Assembly: GCA_015956445.1 (NCBI GenBank)
Contig: WIUZ02000016.1
Span: 62,001 to 126,000, forward strand
Direction: 5' to 3'
DNA: 64,000 nt
Origin: Thelephora terrestris
Taxonomy: Eukaryota; Basidiomycota; Agaricomycetes; Thelephorales; Thelephoraceae
The notes below the pieces were generated by a model, which saw nothing but the letters and a program-made list of their open reading frames with translations, ran no database searches and was not told the DNA's origin. Made by a program: the position numbers and the translations under genes. This document shows, in pieces, positions 10,751 through 21,092 of this stretch (the stretch's first letter is position 1; every line of letters starts with the position of its first letter).

Positions 10751-11475
10751 CTAAGGCAAACCTGCCAGCGGTCTCTTCCACAAGCCCTGGAGATGTGAAA
10801 AACCAAGATTGAAAAACGCTAACACGCTAAATAGCACGTAAAACGGCATGATACTGAGGGCGGTAACAAGGACAATCCGGGAGACCACGACGCTGACATT
10901 CCAGAGATACACTGTAAGAGCACAGTAAGCGAGCAAGAGCCCAAACTGAAGCTGGAGAGGGAGTACCAAAAGGAGGAAATGGAGGGGCAAGGCGAAAATC
11001 CTGACCCCACGCGAGAGAACCTCACCTCCTCCCTCAACGTCCGATCCAAATGAGCCGACGGTAGAATATATGTCCAACAACTGTTTGGCGAGCAGCGCGA
11101 ACAATACGGATGATAGCGTGAGGGCGAGACTGAGGTATAGGAGGACTTGGGTCGCGACGATCTCGCTGGAAGGCCCAGTCCAGTCCGGAACTGTAGGGAC
11201 TGTGGTCTCAAAAGCGGTCTTGTTCATGTTGTAGAGGATGACACGGAGGAGGGCCGCGGAATTTTCACCGGAGTCTTGCTGAAGTTGGGGTTGAATGGAG
11301 ACGATGAAGGCTGAAATCACAGTGGAGAGTAGACCGGCCTGTACTCCTCCGAGGTAAGCGCACACAGATTTACACGACTCACAAAACTCACAACTATAAG
11401 GGTGATATTTAAATCCTCGTCGCGTTTCTTCAAAAATACCTCGATCTTAAATCCACACTGAGAGCTGTGCTTGCC
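10751..11475 (-). CDS. DUF6535-type membrane protein
   Basis: Two visible exons on -. The end of exon 1 finishes at 11392 (FLKKRDEDLNITLIV), followed by a 53-bp GTGAGT..CAG intron (11339-11391), and exon 2 runs 11338-10751. Exon 2 starts AGLLSTVISAFIVSIQPQLQ and continues SAALLRVILYNMNK, VPDWTGPSSEIVATQ and ALLAKQLLDIY, all at the positions expected for DUF6535. It then has two to three strongly hydrophobic segments (LLLVLPLQLQFGLLLAY, IVLVTALSIMPFYVLFSVL). The product should be an integral membrane protein of unknown role. The upstream start was not identified, and the protein ends soon after the membrane part, so it may be a shortened family member. Confidence 0.65.
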
Positions 11476-11918
11476 CGTGGCTGGGCGCCCTTGCCGATTG
11501 CTTCCGTCATCTCGACTCGAGGGCCAAACACGAGTTAGGCGCAACAAACCATAGAATCTCGATGTACTCACGCAACTACTTGAATGTCTCCTACGCTCGA
11601 CATACTGGGGGATCTCACAGAGGGTCACTGGGATCTGGGCAGGGAAGTGAGAGTTTGCAGAAGGAGGGCCGACGGTAATCGTGTGGTTTGATGAGGGGGG
11701 AAACGATAGGCAAAAATGCGCAGATGGCAACCGGCCGCGAGGAAGAGATATCCTCGCTTCAAACGTCGTAGGCTTTGCTTATAGCGTACACACAATTCAT
11801 TCAGGAGCACGTGGAGCAGTTTTACGGAGGGACATTATCAATGAAATAGATAAGGTTACCTCATCACGACAGTGGCAGAGGTTCCAATCTTCCAAGACAC
11901 CGGCCTAAGGCATGTTGC

Positions 11919-12871
11919 CACTGGGGGCAAGGGGTCAAATACCCGGTGGGTACATGCTGAATACATTGTGATCACAGTCAAAAAGTGATCACAATGTGCC
12001 CAGTGGGGAAAATTTGAATACATTCAAAATGAACCTGGCCATGTGAACCCAATGTGCCCAGTGGGCACATTTTGATTGCGATCACAATGTACCCATCAAT
12101 GTGATCTCAATGTGCCCACTGGGGACATTTTGATTGCGATCACAATGTACACATCAATGTGATCTCAATGTGCCTGCTGTGCACATTTTAATTTCTTTCA
12201 CAATGTCCCCATCAATGTGTTCCCAATGTACCCAGCTCATTACATAATAGTTTCTTTCACAATGTTGTCCACAATGTGTCCAGCATGTGGCTGAGCCACT
12301 CATTCAAAATTCTTTCAAAGATTATCCAGTGATGTGTCCATAATGTCCCCAGGGGGTTCTTTTTGAAGTAATCACAATGTAATCACAATATTGTTCAATT
12401 TCATCATGAACTTTCAAAGAAATCACTATGTGTATGGCTGTACACATTCTAGACACATCACTGAATACTTTGTGAAAGAATTTTGAATGAGTGGCTCAGC
12501 CACATGCTGGACACATTGTGGACAACATTGTGAAAGAAACTATTATGTAATGAGCTGGGTACATTGGGAACACATTGATGGGGACATTGTGAAAGAAATT
12601 AAAATGTGCACAGCAGGCACATTGAGATCACATTGATGTGTACATTGTGATCGCAATCAAAATGTCCCCAGTGGGCACATTGAGATCACATTGATGGGTA
12701 CATTGTGATCGCAATCAAAATGTGCCCACTGGGCACATTGGGTTCACATGGCCAGGTTCATTTTGAATGTATTCAAATTTTCCCCACTGGGCACATTGTG
12801 ATCACTTTTTGACTGTGATCACACTGTATTCAGCATGTACCCACCGGGTATTTGACCCCTTGCCCCCAGTG
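11919..12871. mobile_element. CACTA-like foldback MITE (953 bp)
   Basis: The ends CACTGGGGGCAAGGG and CCCTTGCCCCCAGTG are inverted copies, and the two halves pair almost throughout, with the centre near 12395. TGC flanks both sides (11916-11918 and 12872-12874), a 3-bp target duplication. The arms contain a repeated motif built on ATGTGCCCAGTGGGCACAT and GATCACAATGT, itself palindromic. Same terminal sequence and duplication length as the 502-bp unit at 4568-5069, so both belong to one family. No coding capacity. Confidence 0.8.
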
Positions 12872-13350
12872 TGCGCTGATAAGGTGGGGGGCCGTGTTGA
12901 GCCTAGTCACGGTCTGGCAGTCAGGTTGGAGCAAGCACAGGCACAACTTCCACAATCTTGCCCCCAAAATGAGAAGGAGGGGGAGACAAGAGCAAACTTC
13001 AAGTGATCGCGATCATTGCCAGTCTCGGCAAAGAGAGGCATGATCGAAGCAAGAGACTTATGTCTTTGCCGCACGGGAGTGATGCGGCTCGTGACCCTCT
13101 TCCGAGTGCACGACCACATACTCGCGCAAGTCCAGTCTCCGTCTTCGCCCTTCTCTCTTTCTTTTCTTGCCCGCTTGGCCTTTCTTCTTTTATCCTCGCA
13201 TACCTCTTAAAAATTGTACTTCTCATTGCCTATCGTAGTTTCCTCGTTGTCTGGAGACACAGGCACACACACAGGCCCCGAAAAATCCCAACAAGCCCCC
13301 ATCGTGACCACCGTACAAATTTCACTGGTCCGCAGCACCACAAATACCAC

Positions 13351-14803
13351 ATGGCAGAACAAGTACCCAGGGAACTCAATGGCGAAGAGCTCGACCGGAT
13401 GAGGCTATCGATCATGGAGCGCTTTAACTGCTCTGAGGAGGACGCAGCCACCCGAATGCAGACAATATGGGACAACGCCTTTCAGAACATCTTGCAGGAA
13501 GTACAGCCCCCACCTCCAGCTCCCCTCCAGCCTCCCGACGGAGAAGTACCACCCCCGGCAGATGAGACGGTCTTCCCCGAGATGGATGACAATGCGATGG
13601 TCGGCGATACGATTCCGTTAACCCCCTCTCCCTTCGCTATGAAAAGGGTACGGGCCAAGGAATACGTAGACCTTTGGTATTTCACCACCGAAGGATGCAG
13701 AGAGGCCAACCAGATCGTTCCCACCACTGCCAACACGTACGGTTTTCTCGACTTTGAAACGGGCATCACCTTCCAACCGGTTGACGCAGCAAAACCCTCG
13801 AAGAAGGCCATTATCGACGAGCGCCTCGGCTGGGAGCAGATCATGACCGCCAGGCACACCTTCATCACCGCGGCGCAACAGGCGGGATGGGCGCCGGAGA
13901 TACTCAACACCTTCGCTGAATTCTACATCAACCTAGAAAGCCTCAAGGCTGAAGGTCGTAATTCACGCCCCCTAATCCTCTATCACGCTGTAGTTCGTCG
14001 GCAATGGCACGCAGTCGCCAACCCGGGAGCCAAACAATTCAATATCAGTCGCATCAATGAAAAACTACTGAATTCACTCGAGAACCAGATTAGGGACTTC
14101 AATCACGAGGAACTGCAGAAACAGGCAAGTTTTCTTTTCCCCTTATTAGAACCCAACGGAACCGTGCGCTAAATGTTCTTTCCTTTTTTCCCCCATTCCC
14201 CCCCCACGACGCTATCCCCACCGCAACCCTCAATCCCTCCCCAAATCTTTGCTTTGCTTTGCTACGCTACGCAACACCCTCCTTCTCTGCTCCGCCTCGC
14301 GCCACGCCCTACAATAACACCACTCCCGCCCCTTGCAAATAATGCACCCTATCTGTTCGACGTCACCCCCACAGGTGGCGATCCTCTCGAACAGGGACGG
14401 GTCGGGGTCCGGAGTGGGCTTCAGGGACAGAGGTCGGAGCATGCGACGAGAACGAGATGTGGGTAGGCAGAGATCGTCAAGATCTCTCTCCCCCAGAGAC
14501 CGCAACTCGAGACGAAAGTTTCGAAAGGACAGTCCGGACCCCGAGGCGTACGCCCGGTCTGCCTGCCCCGTATGCCTCAGTAGAAAGCGACACCATATCC
14601 GCCAATGCCGAGCACTCACTCTCTGGAACAACAAGGATGAAGCGCGATGCTCAAGAACGGCAGACGGTTACATCGTCGACAAGGCCGGCAGAACCCTCTG
14701 CAGCGACTGGAACCAAATCATCGGGTGCGCCAAGAAATCCTCGCAACATATCCACGAATGCTCAGGATGCGGCAAAACGTCGCATGGCGCTCAAGACTGC
14801 AGT
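13351..14803 (+). pseudogene. Gag-like protein with zinc knuckles of the DIRS-like fossil
   Basis: The frame begins MAEQVPRELNGEELDRM at 13351. It has a proline-rich stretch (PPPPAPLQPP) and a conserved globular part (YGFLDFETGITFQPVDA.., SRPLILYHAVVRRQWHA). An intron-like gap lies between about 14132 and 14366. After it come Arg/Ser-rich sequence and two Cys/His clusters of CPVC..H..C and CSGCGKTSHGAQDC type. It would have packaged the element's RNA. This is a fossil fragment, interrupted at its 3' end by element B. Confidence 0.55.
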
Positions 14804-16104
14804 TGTCAGGGCCACTCTACCCCAACAACTACCAGTGCACTGAGCCGACTCCGCAGAGTACTCACTAGTCCGACTAGCTTGTGAGAGAACGATCACGTCT
14901 CTATTCTTCCGGTAGGTTGTCCGAGGTCACTACAAGTCAGGTCGAAATCCTAAGAAGAAACCCAACCTAAACCGTACTTCGTTCGGTTTAACAAGCAAGG
15001 GTTTATCTTCACAACAGGATTGATGACTCCACCAGGTGATCGACTGGACGCTCGAGGTGTTCTAATGTGAACGCTGAGGTTCTATAGTTACGAGGCGCAG
15101 TTGACGCGCAGAGCGGGAGGGAGAGCAGATGGGGGATGTCTTGGTTCAAACAAGAAACTCTGACTTGGCCTTAACTGCAACTGGGCTGAGAAGGGCAGAG
15201 GATTTCCTGAGGTAACAAAACTAAGGTACTACGATACAGCCACAGTTGCTACTTATACTAAAGGAGTGGCCATGACGTCAATACCCTAATATACCCTTAT
15301 CAAGTCCGAACAAAGGGAGATAAGGAGTGTGAGAACACTAAGTAAGGGAAGCGAACACGAATGATGCGTGGGAGAATATAGGACAAAGGGCCTTACTAGC
15401 GTGTGAAGGATTGCATAAAAGATAACGAATGTCTGCATGAAACATAGGGGTAAAGATAACACTAGTCCTAAAAGAAAAAGGGGCATGGGGTCATGAAAGT
15501 TCGTACCTGGGGATCACACCCAAGGGCTAGGTGAGAATCTTCTTGGATGCTTCCTTTGGAGAGGCCAAAGATAGAGACCATACAGCATCCCTTGTTGTCT
15601 GTAGGCGGTAACAGCATCACGGACTAGTGGCAACCTTATCGTGCGTCCGAACATGAGGAGCGAGGGCCTAGACTCATGGGACATAAGGGATTACGGATTC
15701 GCCGGCGTTTCACGCTAACGGCTACTCCACATGCGCTGGACTAACCAGAAGAATCCTAGGGCGATGCTTCCGAATAGCGGCGAGTCCTTCCTCCGGTTAG
15801 GAGACTGTGATGTGACTGTCCACGTGTGTGATCAGGGTCCAGGGTTGGTCGTAATCGTAAAGTCATGAGGGGTCGTAAAAGGGGTTCGTGATGTCATAAA
15901 GGGGTCATCAGGGTCTTGAGACCTATTTTTAGTGCGCGCGCGTTCTAGGCGTTCCGGAACGAAGTTCTTCCAAGGCCGTCCCGCGGGCCGAGGTGTCAGC
16001 TTGATGTAGTAAGCCAACGATGATGGTACAGGGGCGGAAGTTGATGTGACCCGGACCAATGAGGTTCGTCGAGGTAGGTCACGTGAAGGATCACCGATCT
16101 AGGC

Positions 16105-16110
16105 TATAAG
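16105..16110 (+). promoter_or_regulatory. TATA box of the element B gene
   Basis: TATAAG 73 bp upstream of the ATG at 16178, conserved in position and surroundings with element A (3385-3390). Confidence 0.5.
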
Positions 16111-16177
16111 AAGGACGTCTTCTTGGAGCCATCCTTGATCAGCAACACCAGCAACTTCCCCATCATCTTACCAAAAC

Positions 16178-17783
16178 ATGTCCTTCCCCAACAACCACAC
16201 CTACCAAGTTGCCAACGGCATCTCCACCATCTCCCGTATCGACCGTCGTGTCGCTGCCCGCAAGTCCTACGCCTGTGCAGCGGGGACACCCTATACCACG
16301 GATGACCAGGTATGGGGGAGGTCTAGAGCTTCTTGTGTTAGCACTAACGCCTTCCTCTAGGTAGAGGTTACGTTCTTTTGGGCGTTGATGTCCAGCTAAC
16401 GGCTTCTAGATCTTGGAGGTCGTCACGGAAGTGGACGCCGAACGTCTCAGGGAGACGATTCCTCACTTGATGGGATTGACTTGGGACGACAAGCTCTGGG
16501 TTCGTACGATGATCGCCGAGAAGGTGGCCTTTCAGATGAGGGGTAGGTTCGGAGAGTTGGAGCATCCGATCAAGAAGGAGCTCTGGTACACCCTGCAGAG
16601 GGGGATCTACGATCAGGATCTGTTGGAGCACGGGGCAACCGTTCCTCGGGCCGTCCGCCACGCCACTGCCGCCACCTCGTTGTTGTGGTCGCTCGTTAGG
16701 GAGGGGGAGAGCAAAGTAGGTTCTTCGTTTGGATATTCGAGTATGACTCTCGACTAACCAAACTGCCTAGGTTGAACGATTGGAGCGTGAGGTGAAGGAG
16801 GCGAAGGCAGACGTCCTACGTCTGTCGGCGGAGGGTCTTCAGATGAAGGAGACTCTGGCCGACTTCCAGCAGGGGACAAACGAGGCGTTGGAGGCGATGG
16901 TTGCCAACCATCAAGAGTTGATTGCCGGGTTGAAGGTCAGGGACAACAACATCAAGGGGGCGCTGGCCAGGAGGGATGAAAAGGTAGCTTTTCTCATCTC
17001 GAAAGACGAAATGAGAAAAGCTGACACTTCTTCTAGACGGAACAGCTCGAGGACGTGATGGCTGTGTTGACGGCGCAGGTCGCGTCCTTACAGGATAAGA
17101 CCTGTAACTGCAAGGAAGGTCCGAAGTTGGTTGGTCAGGGGACTGCTGACGTTCCGTTCGAGCTGGAGTATGCCGACGAGGTGGTACTCCCATCGCCTAA
17201 CCCGTCGTCCTATGCGACACCTCCGGTAGAGAATGCGGTTCCCGTCCCGACTCCGGCTCCGGCTTCTACTTTGGCCGAGTCCGACAAGGAGAACTGTCGG
17301 CGCTGTCCATTGCAGCCGATCAGTCAGCTGGTCAAGATCGAGGATGAGGTCATGGAAGTCGACCGGGCCGAAGATGTTCCAAGGGCCATTGAGGTACGTC
17401 CGGTGACCAAGGGGCAGCGTTGTAAACGCTCTCGACGCCGCCTTGCTCATCGCATGGCTCCTTCGGCTAACCCATACCCGCATCCAGTTGAGTCGGATGG
17501 TGACCAGTCTGGTCGAGATGGGGAACGAGAGTTCCGCTATCGGGTCAACCGTCCCTACCGACAGGTCGAGTCGGAGATCCAGCTTCGCCAGCAGCTTCGA
17601 CTCGCAAGAGAGGATCCCACCCAGGGGTGTGACGAGGGAGACGGAGGATCGCTCTTCGACTACGTCGATAGTGTTGCCGAGCAGTCACCCGGTGATGGCG
17701 ATGTGGGACCAAGTGTTCCAGAGTTCGGTGACATCTGGGAGGCTGATCGGTCCGCTCGAAGGCATCTCTTCCTATCGGCTTGA
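16178..17783 (+). CDS. Coiled-coil protein with CxC motif, cargo gene of element B
   Basis: Four exons: 16178-16309, 16410-16715, 16771-16983 and 17037-17783. The introns are 100, 55 and 53 bp, all GT..AG and all in phase 0. Joined, they give 465 residues with no interruption. Residues 1-44: short N-terminus. Residues 45-146: a helical domain (LTWDDKLWVRTMIAEK, KKELWYTLQRGIYDQDLL). Residues 147-217: a charged coiled coil (REVKEAKADVLRLSAEG). Residues 218-465: a second helix ending in CNCKEG (about 240), then a Pro- and charge-rich tail with a basic patch (KGQRCKRSRRR) that could be a nuclear localisation signal. The divergent gene in element C keeps the same exons and the CxC. I recognise no domain; a DNA-binding or capsid-like role is only a guess. 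It is the only gene in the element. Confidence 0.75.
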
Positions 17784-18103
17784 ACTAGTCGTTCAGCTGA
17801 GTGCCGAAGATGGTGACGCCATGTTCGGGGAGGTCCTTGCGAGGAGGGGCCAGCACTACGATCTCCGGGATGGAAGGTTGATGACCATGAGGCCTGCCGT
17901 AGATAGAGTTGACTTTTGATGGACTTGGATAGTACCGTATATAGCTCGTTGTAGATTCGCTGGGAATAGTACGCGCGTGTGTGTGTCTTTGAATGATTGG
18001 TGTGAAGGATAAAAAGTGTGAAGCATTCAAACATAAGAAATGGTAAGAAGAGTTCGAAGAAAGAGTGTGTTATAAAAAGTTTAAAAATACCATGTTCCTG
18101 ACA

Positions 18104-19530
18104 GCAGTCTCGCAGAGAAGGCTCCATCCGCGCACGCCGTTGGTCGCTGAGCAGTGGCACACTGCCCTCATCTCATCGCGCCTCCTGCAGAAATACCCCA
18201 AGATAACGCTGTTCATACAAAAGGGCGCTCTCACCGGAATTCCCCCCATCTCGCTATCATTCACACCTTATAATAAACAATCTACAGAAGATTTGTCAAA
18301 CACGTTTAATACCATAATACAGTCCGAATTTGACAAAGGAAGATACATAGGACCCTTTTCGCGAAACGAGCTGGAAGAGGAGATAGGACCTTTCCAGTCA
18401 TCGCCGTTGTCACTGGTACCGAAAACCGGAAAGCCAGGCAAGTATCGCCTCATACAGAATCTTTCGCACCCACACACAAACCTCCCCTCCCCCTCAATCA
18501 ACTCGCAACTCAACTCCGATGACTTCCCATGTACCTGGGGCACTTTCCGCACCATGTGCACCCTAATCTTGAACCTCCCGAAGAACGCACAAGCCGCCAC
18601 GAGGGACATTGCGGAGGCATACCGGATCATCCCCTTACATGAAAGCCAGTGGGCCGGTGTCGCAGTACGCATCTCCAACTCCCCCGAGCAATTCGCGCTA
18701 AACACGAGCAACTCGTTCGGTTGCGCGACGGCAGGAGGCCTTTTCGGGATGTTTGGAGATGCGCTAGCGGATATATTGCGCGCCAAAGGAATCGGCCCAA
18801 TCCTGAAATGGGTCGATGATTTTCTTTTCATACGGATTCCGCTGGAGGAGCTAAAGCACTATAACAGGGAACAAGAGAAAAATTGGCAGATTACGCTTGA
18901 GAACGGAGGCGTGCTAAGGAATGGAGGACGCCTGTGGTACAAAGGCAAAGTACGGGCTGACCTAGGAGTAGAGCACTTCGTGGAAGACTTAAATTTCCCA
19001 ATTCGGCAACTTGGGGTACACCGCGAACATGGCATAGCCTATCCATACGGTTTCAACGAGATCGACAAGATCACTGACCCGCTAGGCATCCCGTGGGAAT
19101 CGTCGAAAGACACCCCATTTTAAGCGACCGTAATCTTCGCAGGACTCGAATGGGATTTGAAGGAGAAAAGAGTGGCCCTCCCGGAGTCAAAGAAGGAAAA
19201 ATACAGTAGAGCTATCAGCGAATGGAAAGAAAAATCCACCCACACGCTCGAGGACACACGCAGGCTGTACGGAAAACTATTGTACGCCTGCCATGTGGTG
19301 CCTCGTGGACGAGCATACTTAACCAACCTCGAAAAAATGATGGGAACTTTCCACGATCGCCCATTTCTCCCTCGACATCCTCCCAAACACCTCAACGACA
19401 ACTTGACGTGGTGGTCTACTCTGCTCTCCCAAACCCCCATTTCGCGCGAAATCCCTGGAAACCGTCCCATCATTGATATACGGGCCTGTTCGGATGCCAG
19501 CTCATCTGTTGGCATTGGCATCACGATCGG
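18104..19530 (+). pseudogene. Reverse transcriptase/RNase H of the DIRS-like fossil
   Basis: After the GCAGT duplication the frame shows a polymerase palm and fingers region (PLSLVPKTGKPGKYRLIQNL, ATRDIAEAYRIIPL, the VDDFLF catalytic block near 18810). Beyond it are a connection-like part (LEDTRRLYGKLLYACHVV) and the start of an RNase H-like region (IDIRACSDASSSVG). The gypsy copy inserted at 19531 ends it. It is broken. Confidence 0.6.
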
Positions 19531-21092
19531 TGTCGTGCTCGTGGGTGGTGTAGTGTTATGTTCTATACAGAAGATAACTAGACCCAGTTGGTTCGCTTAG
19601 AGACTAAGTGTATAGAAGCTAAGCAGGCTGGTTGAGTAGTCTATGAACGCGACTAACAACTCCACAGGGTGAGCGGGGTTCCTCTTTCCGGCTCTCAGAC
19701 CTGATGAGTTCGCTGAGGGATCTACTCTGTGAGTGTGTCCTTCAGTATTATTCCAAGGGAATCAGACGTACTATATCACTCAGTTGTTCCTGTTCCTTGA
19801 TTAGACGCTTATCTGGTGTGTGGGGGTTTGGTGGTGATTTGATGGGAATGGAGTTCCTGATCTAAGGGGAGATCAAGAGTGGAGGGGATGATCTACTGGG
19901 GTAGACCAAAGGGGAGGGGAGAAGAGGGGGATGCTCAAAGGGTGTGTTTGAGGCTGAATTCCTAAGGCTGTGCTTTGATGCTGTGCTTTGATGCTGTGCT
20001 TAGGGCTGTGCCTAAGGCTGTGTATTGAGGCTGTGTATTGATGCTGTGCTTAGGGCTATGCCTAAGGCTGTGTTGAGGCTGTGTCGTGTGACTAGACCTA
20101 AAAGGGAAGGTGTACACTTACACCTGGGGCTGTGCTAGATATGTTGTAAAGGTGAAAAGATATGTTGTAAAACTGGGAGGGTATAACTGATACCCTAAAC
20201 TTTGCTGCAGATGACGTCTAGTACGTCTAACTGATATGTCTTCAATAATCTTCAGATAATAAACCTATGTCGTAAAATATGTCGTAAGTCCTTGTGGTAC
20301 TGCTAAATCTGGCTGTCACTCAGTCAGTCACTTCTCTGAGGTGGGGTTATCTGCCTAAAGTTTCAGACTTTAGTACTACAGATACCAAGATTCCAACGTC
20401 TCAAGTGTACTAAGCTTATTCAGTTCTTCTGACTTAGAACTTCTTCTCACAGAGGGTAGGGCTAAAATATGGTATGTGATTGCTCAAATCACTCAACCAA
20501 TCAGTCCTAAGGGAATTGAGGTAGATACTTTAGAGGGTAGATGTAGAGAGAGAGGGGGTAGATGTAAAGTGGGGGGGGGAAAAGAGACACTGAGCAAAAG
20601 GATGCTCAGCTAATGTGTGGATAGAGCAAACTGTGCTTTTCTCCTGAGCAGTAGGTACCTGTTTTTCTCTTAGAAGTGGGGTTGAGGTCTATATATACTA
20701 TTTTACACAAGAATGTTCCAGAACATTCCAGCACTTTCCACAATGTTCCATAATATTCCGTCATGTTCCATCTGCTTCCATAGCATTCTTGGTGTGACAA
20801 GTTATCACATTTGTGACGTTCCGTCACCTTCTAGAATGTTCCAGCACTTTCCAGCATGTTCCAGGAAGTTCCATGATGTTCTAGGGCTTTCCATGGCTAT
20901 CTGATCTCTTGATCTAATCTGTAGGATCCTTATCTTATCTTATCTAGAATGGATTATAATTAGACTTTCTGTTATCTAATCTCATCAGGCTTAAATAATT
21001 CTTTAATCATTTAAATAATCCATTGTTCAACTTGTTGACTATAAATTGTGCGTAAAATCGTAAATAAATAATGATAATCCTGGGGTCCGACA
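19531..21092 (-). repeat. 3' LTR of gypsy copy 2
   Basis: Reverse complement of the 1573-bp LTRs at 48157 and 61837, with TG..CA ends. It is 1562 bp long, and one unit shorter in the CACAGC minisatellite. The GAA/TTC array and TATA box are also present (about 20700-20890). Confidence 0.85.

Larger units (their letters stand above)
14804..18103 (+). mobile_element. Element B: TIR-ended unit with intact four-exon gene, 5-bp TSD
   Basis: Begins TGTCAGGGCCACTC at 14804 and ends ..CATGTTCCTGACA at 18103. GCAGT is repeated exactly on both sides (14799-14803 and 18104-18108). It interrupts the DIRS-like fossil, whose two halves rejoin when the unit and one GCAGT are removed. It is 3300 bp and collinear with element A, minus A's MITE. 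It carries one spliced gene and no recognisable transposase, integrase or reverse transcriptase. The noncoding 5' part (14804-16177) includes the 480-bp terminal module also found alone as D. Class unknown: 5-bp duplications and TG..CA ends recall retroviral-type integrases, but there are no long terminal repeats and the introns are kept. Confidence 0.85.
12875..19530 (+). mobile_element. DIRS-like (tyrosine-recombinase type) retroelement fossil, broken and split
   Basis: A gag-like reading frame with zinc-knuckle motifs (13351-14803) is followed, after element B, by a reverse transcriptase/RNase H region (18104-19530). The RT type (SEFDKGRYIGPF.., VDDFLF) resembles DIRS elements rather than Ty3 or copia. 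No recombinase domain is left, because the element is cut at 19530 by a gypsy insertion. The left boundary was not seen; 12875 is only the edge of the adjacent MITE. It is broken, with more than one defect plus the two large insertions, and looks older than both. Confidence 0.6.

Noticed and set aside
12475-12840. CRISPR-like spacing of repeats in the 953-bp MITE
   Set aside because: The repeated motifs are inverted subrepeats of a eukaryotic MITE with irregular spacing and no spacer structure.
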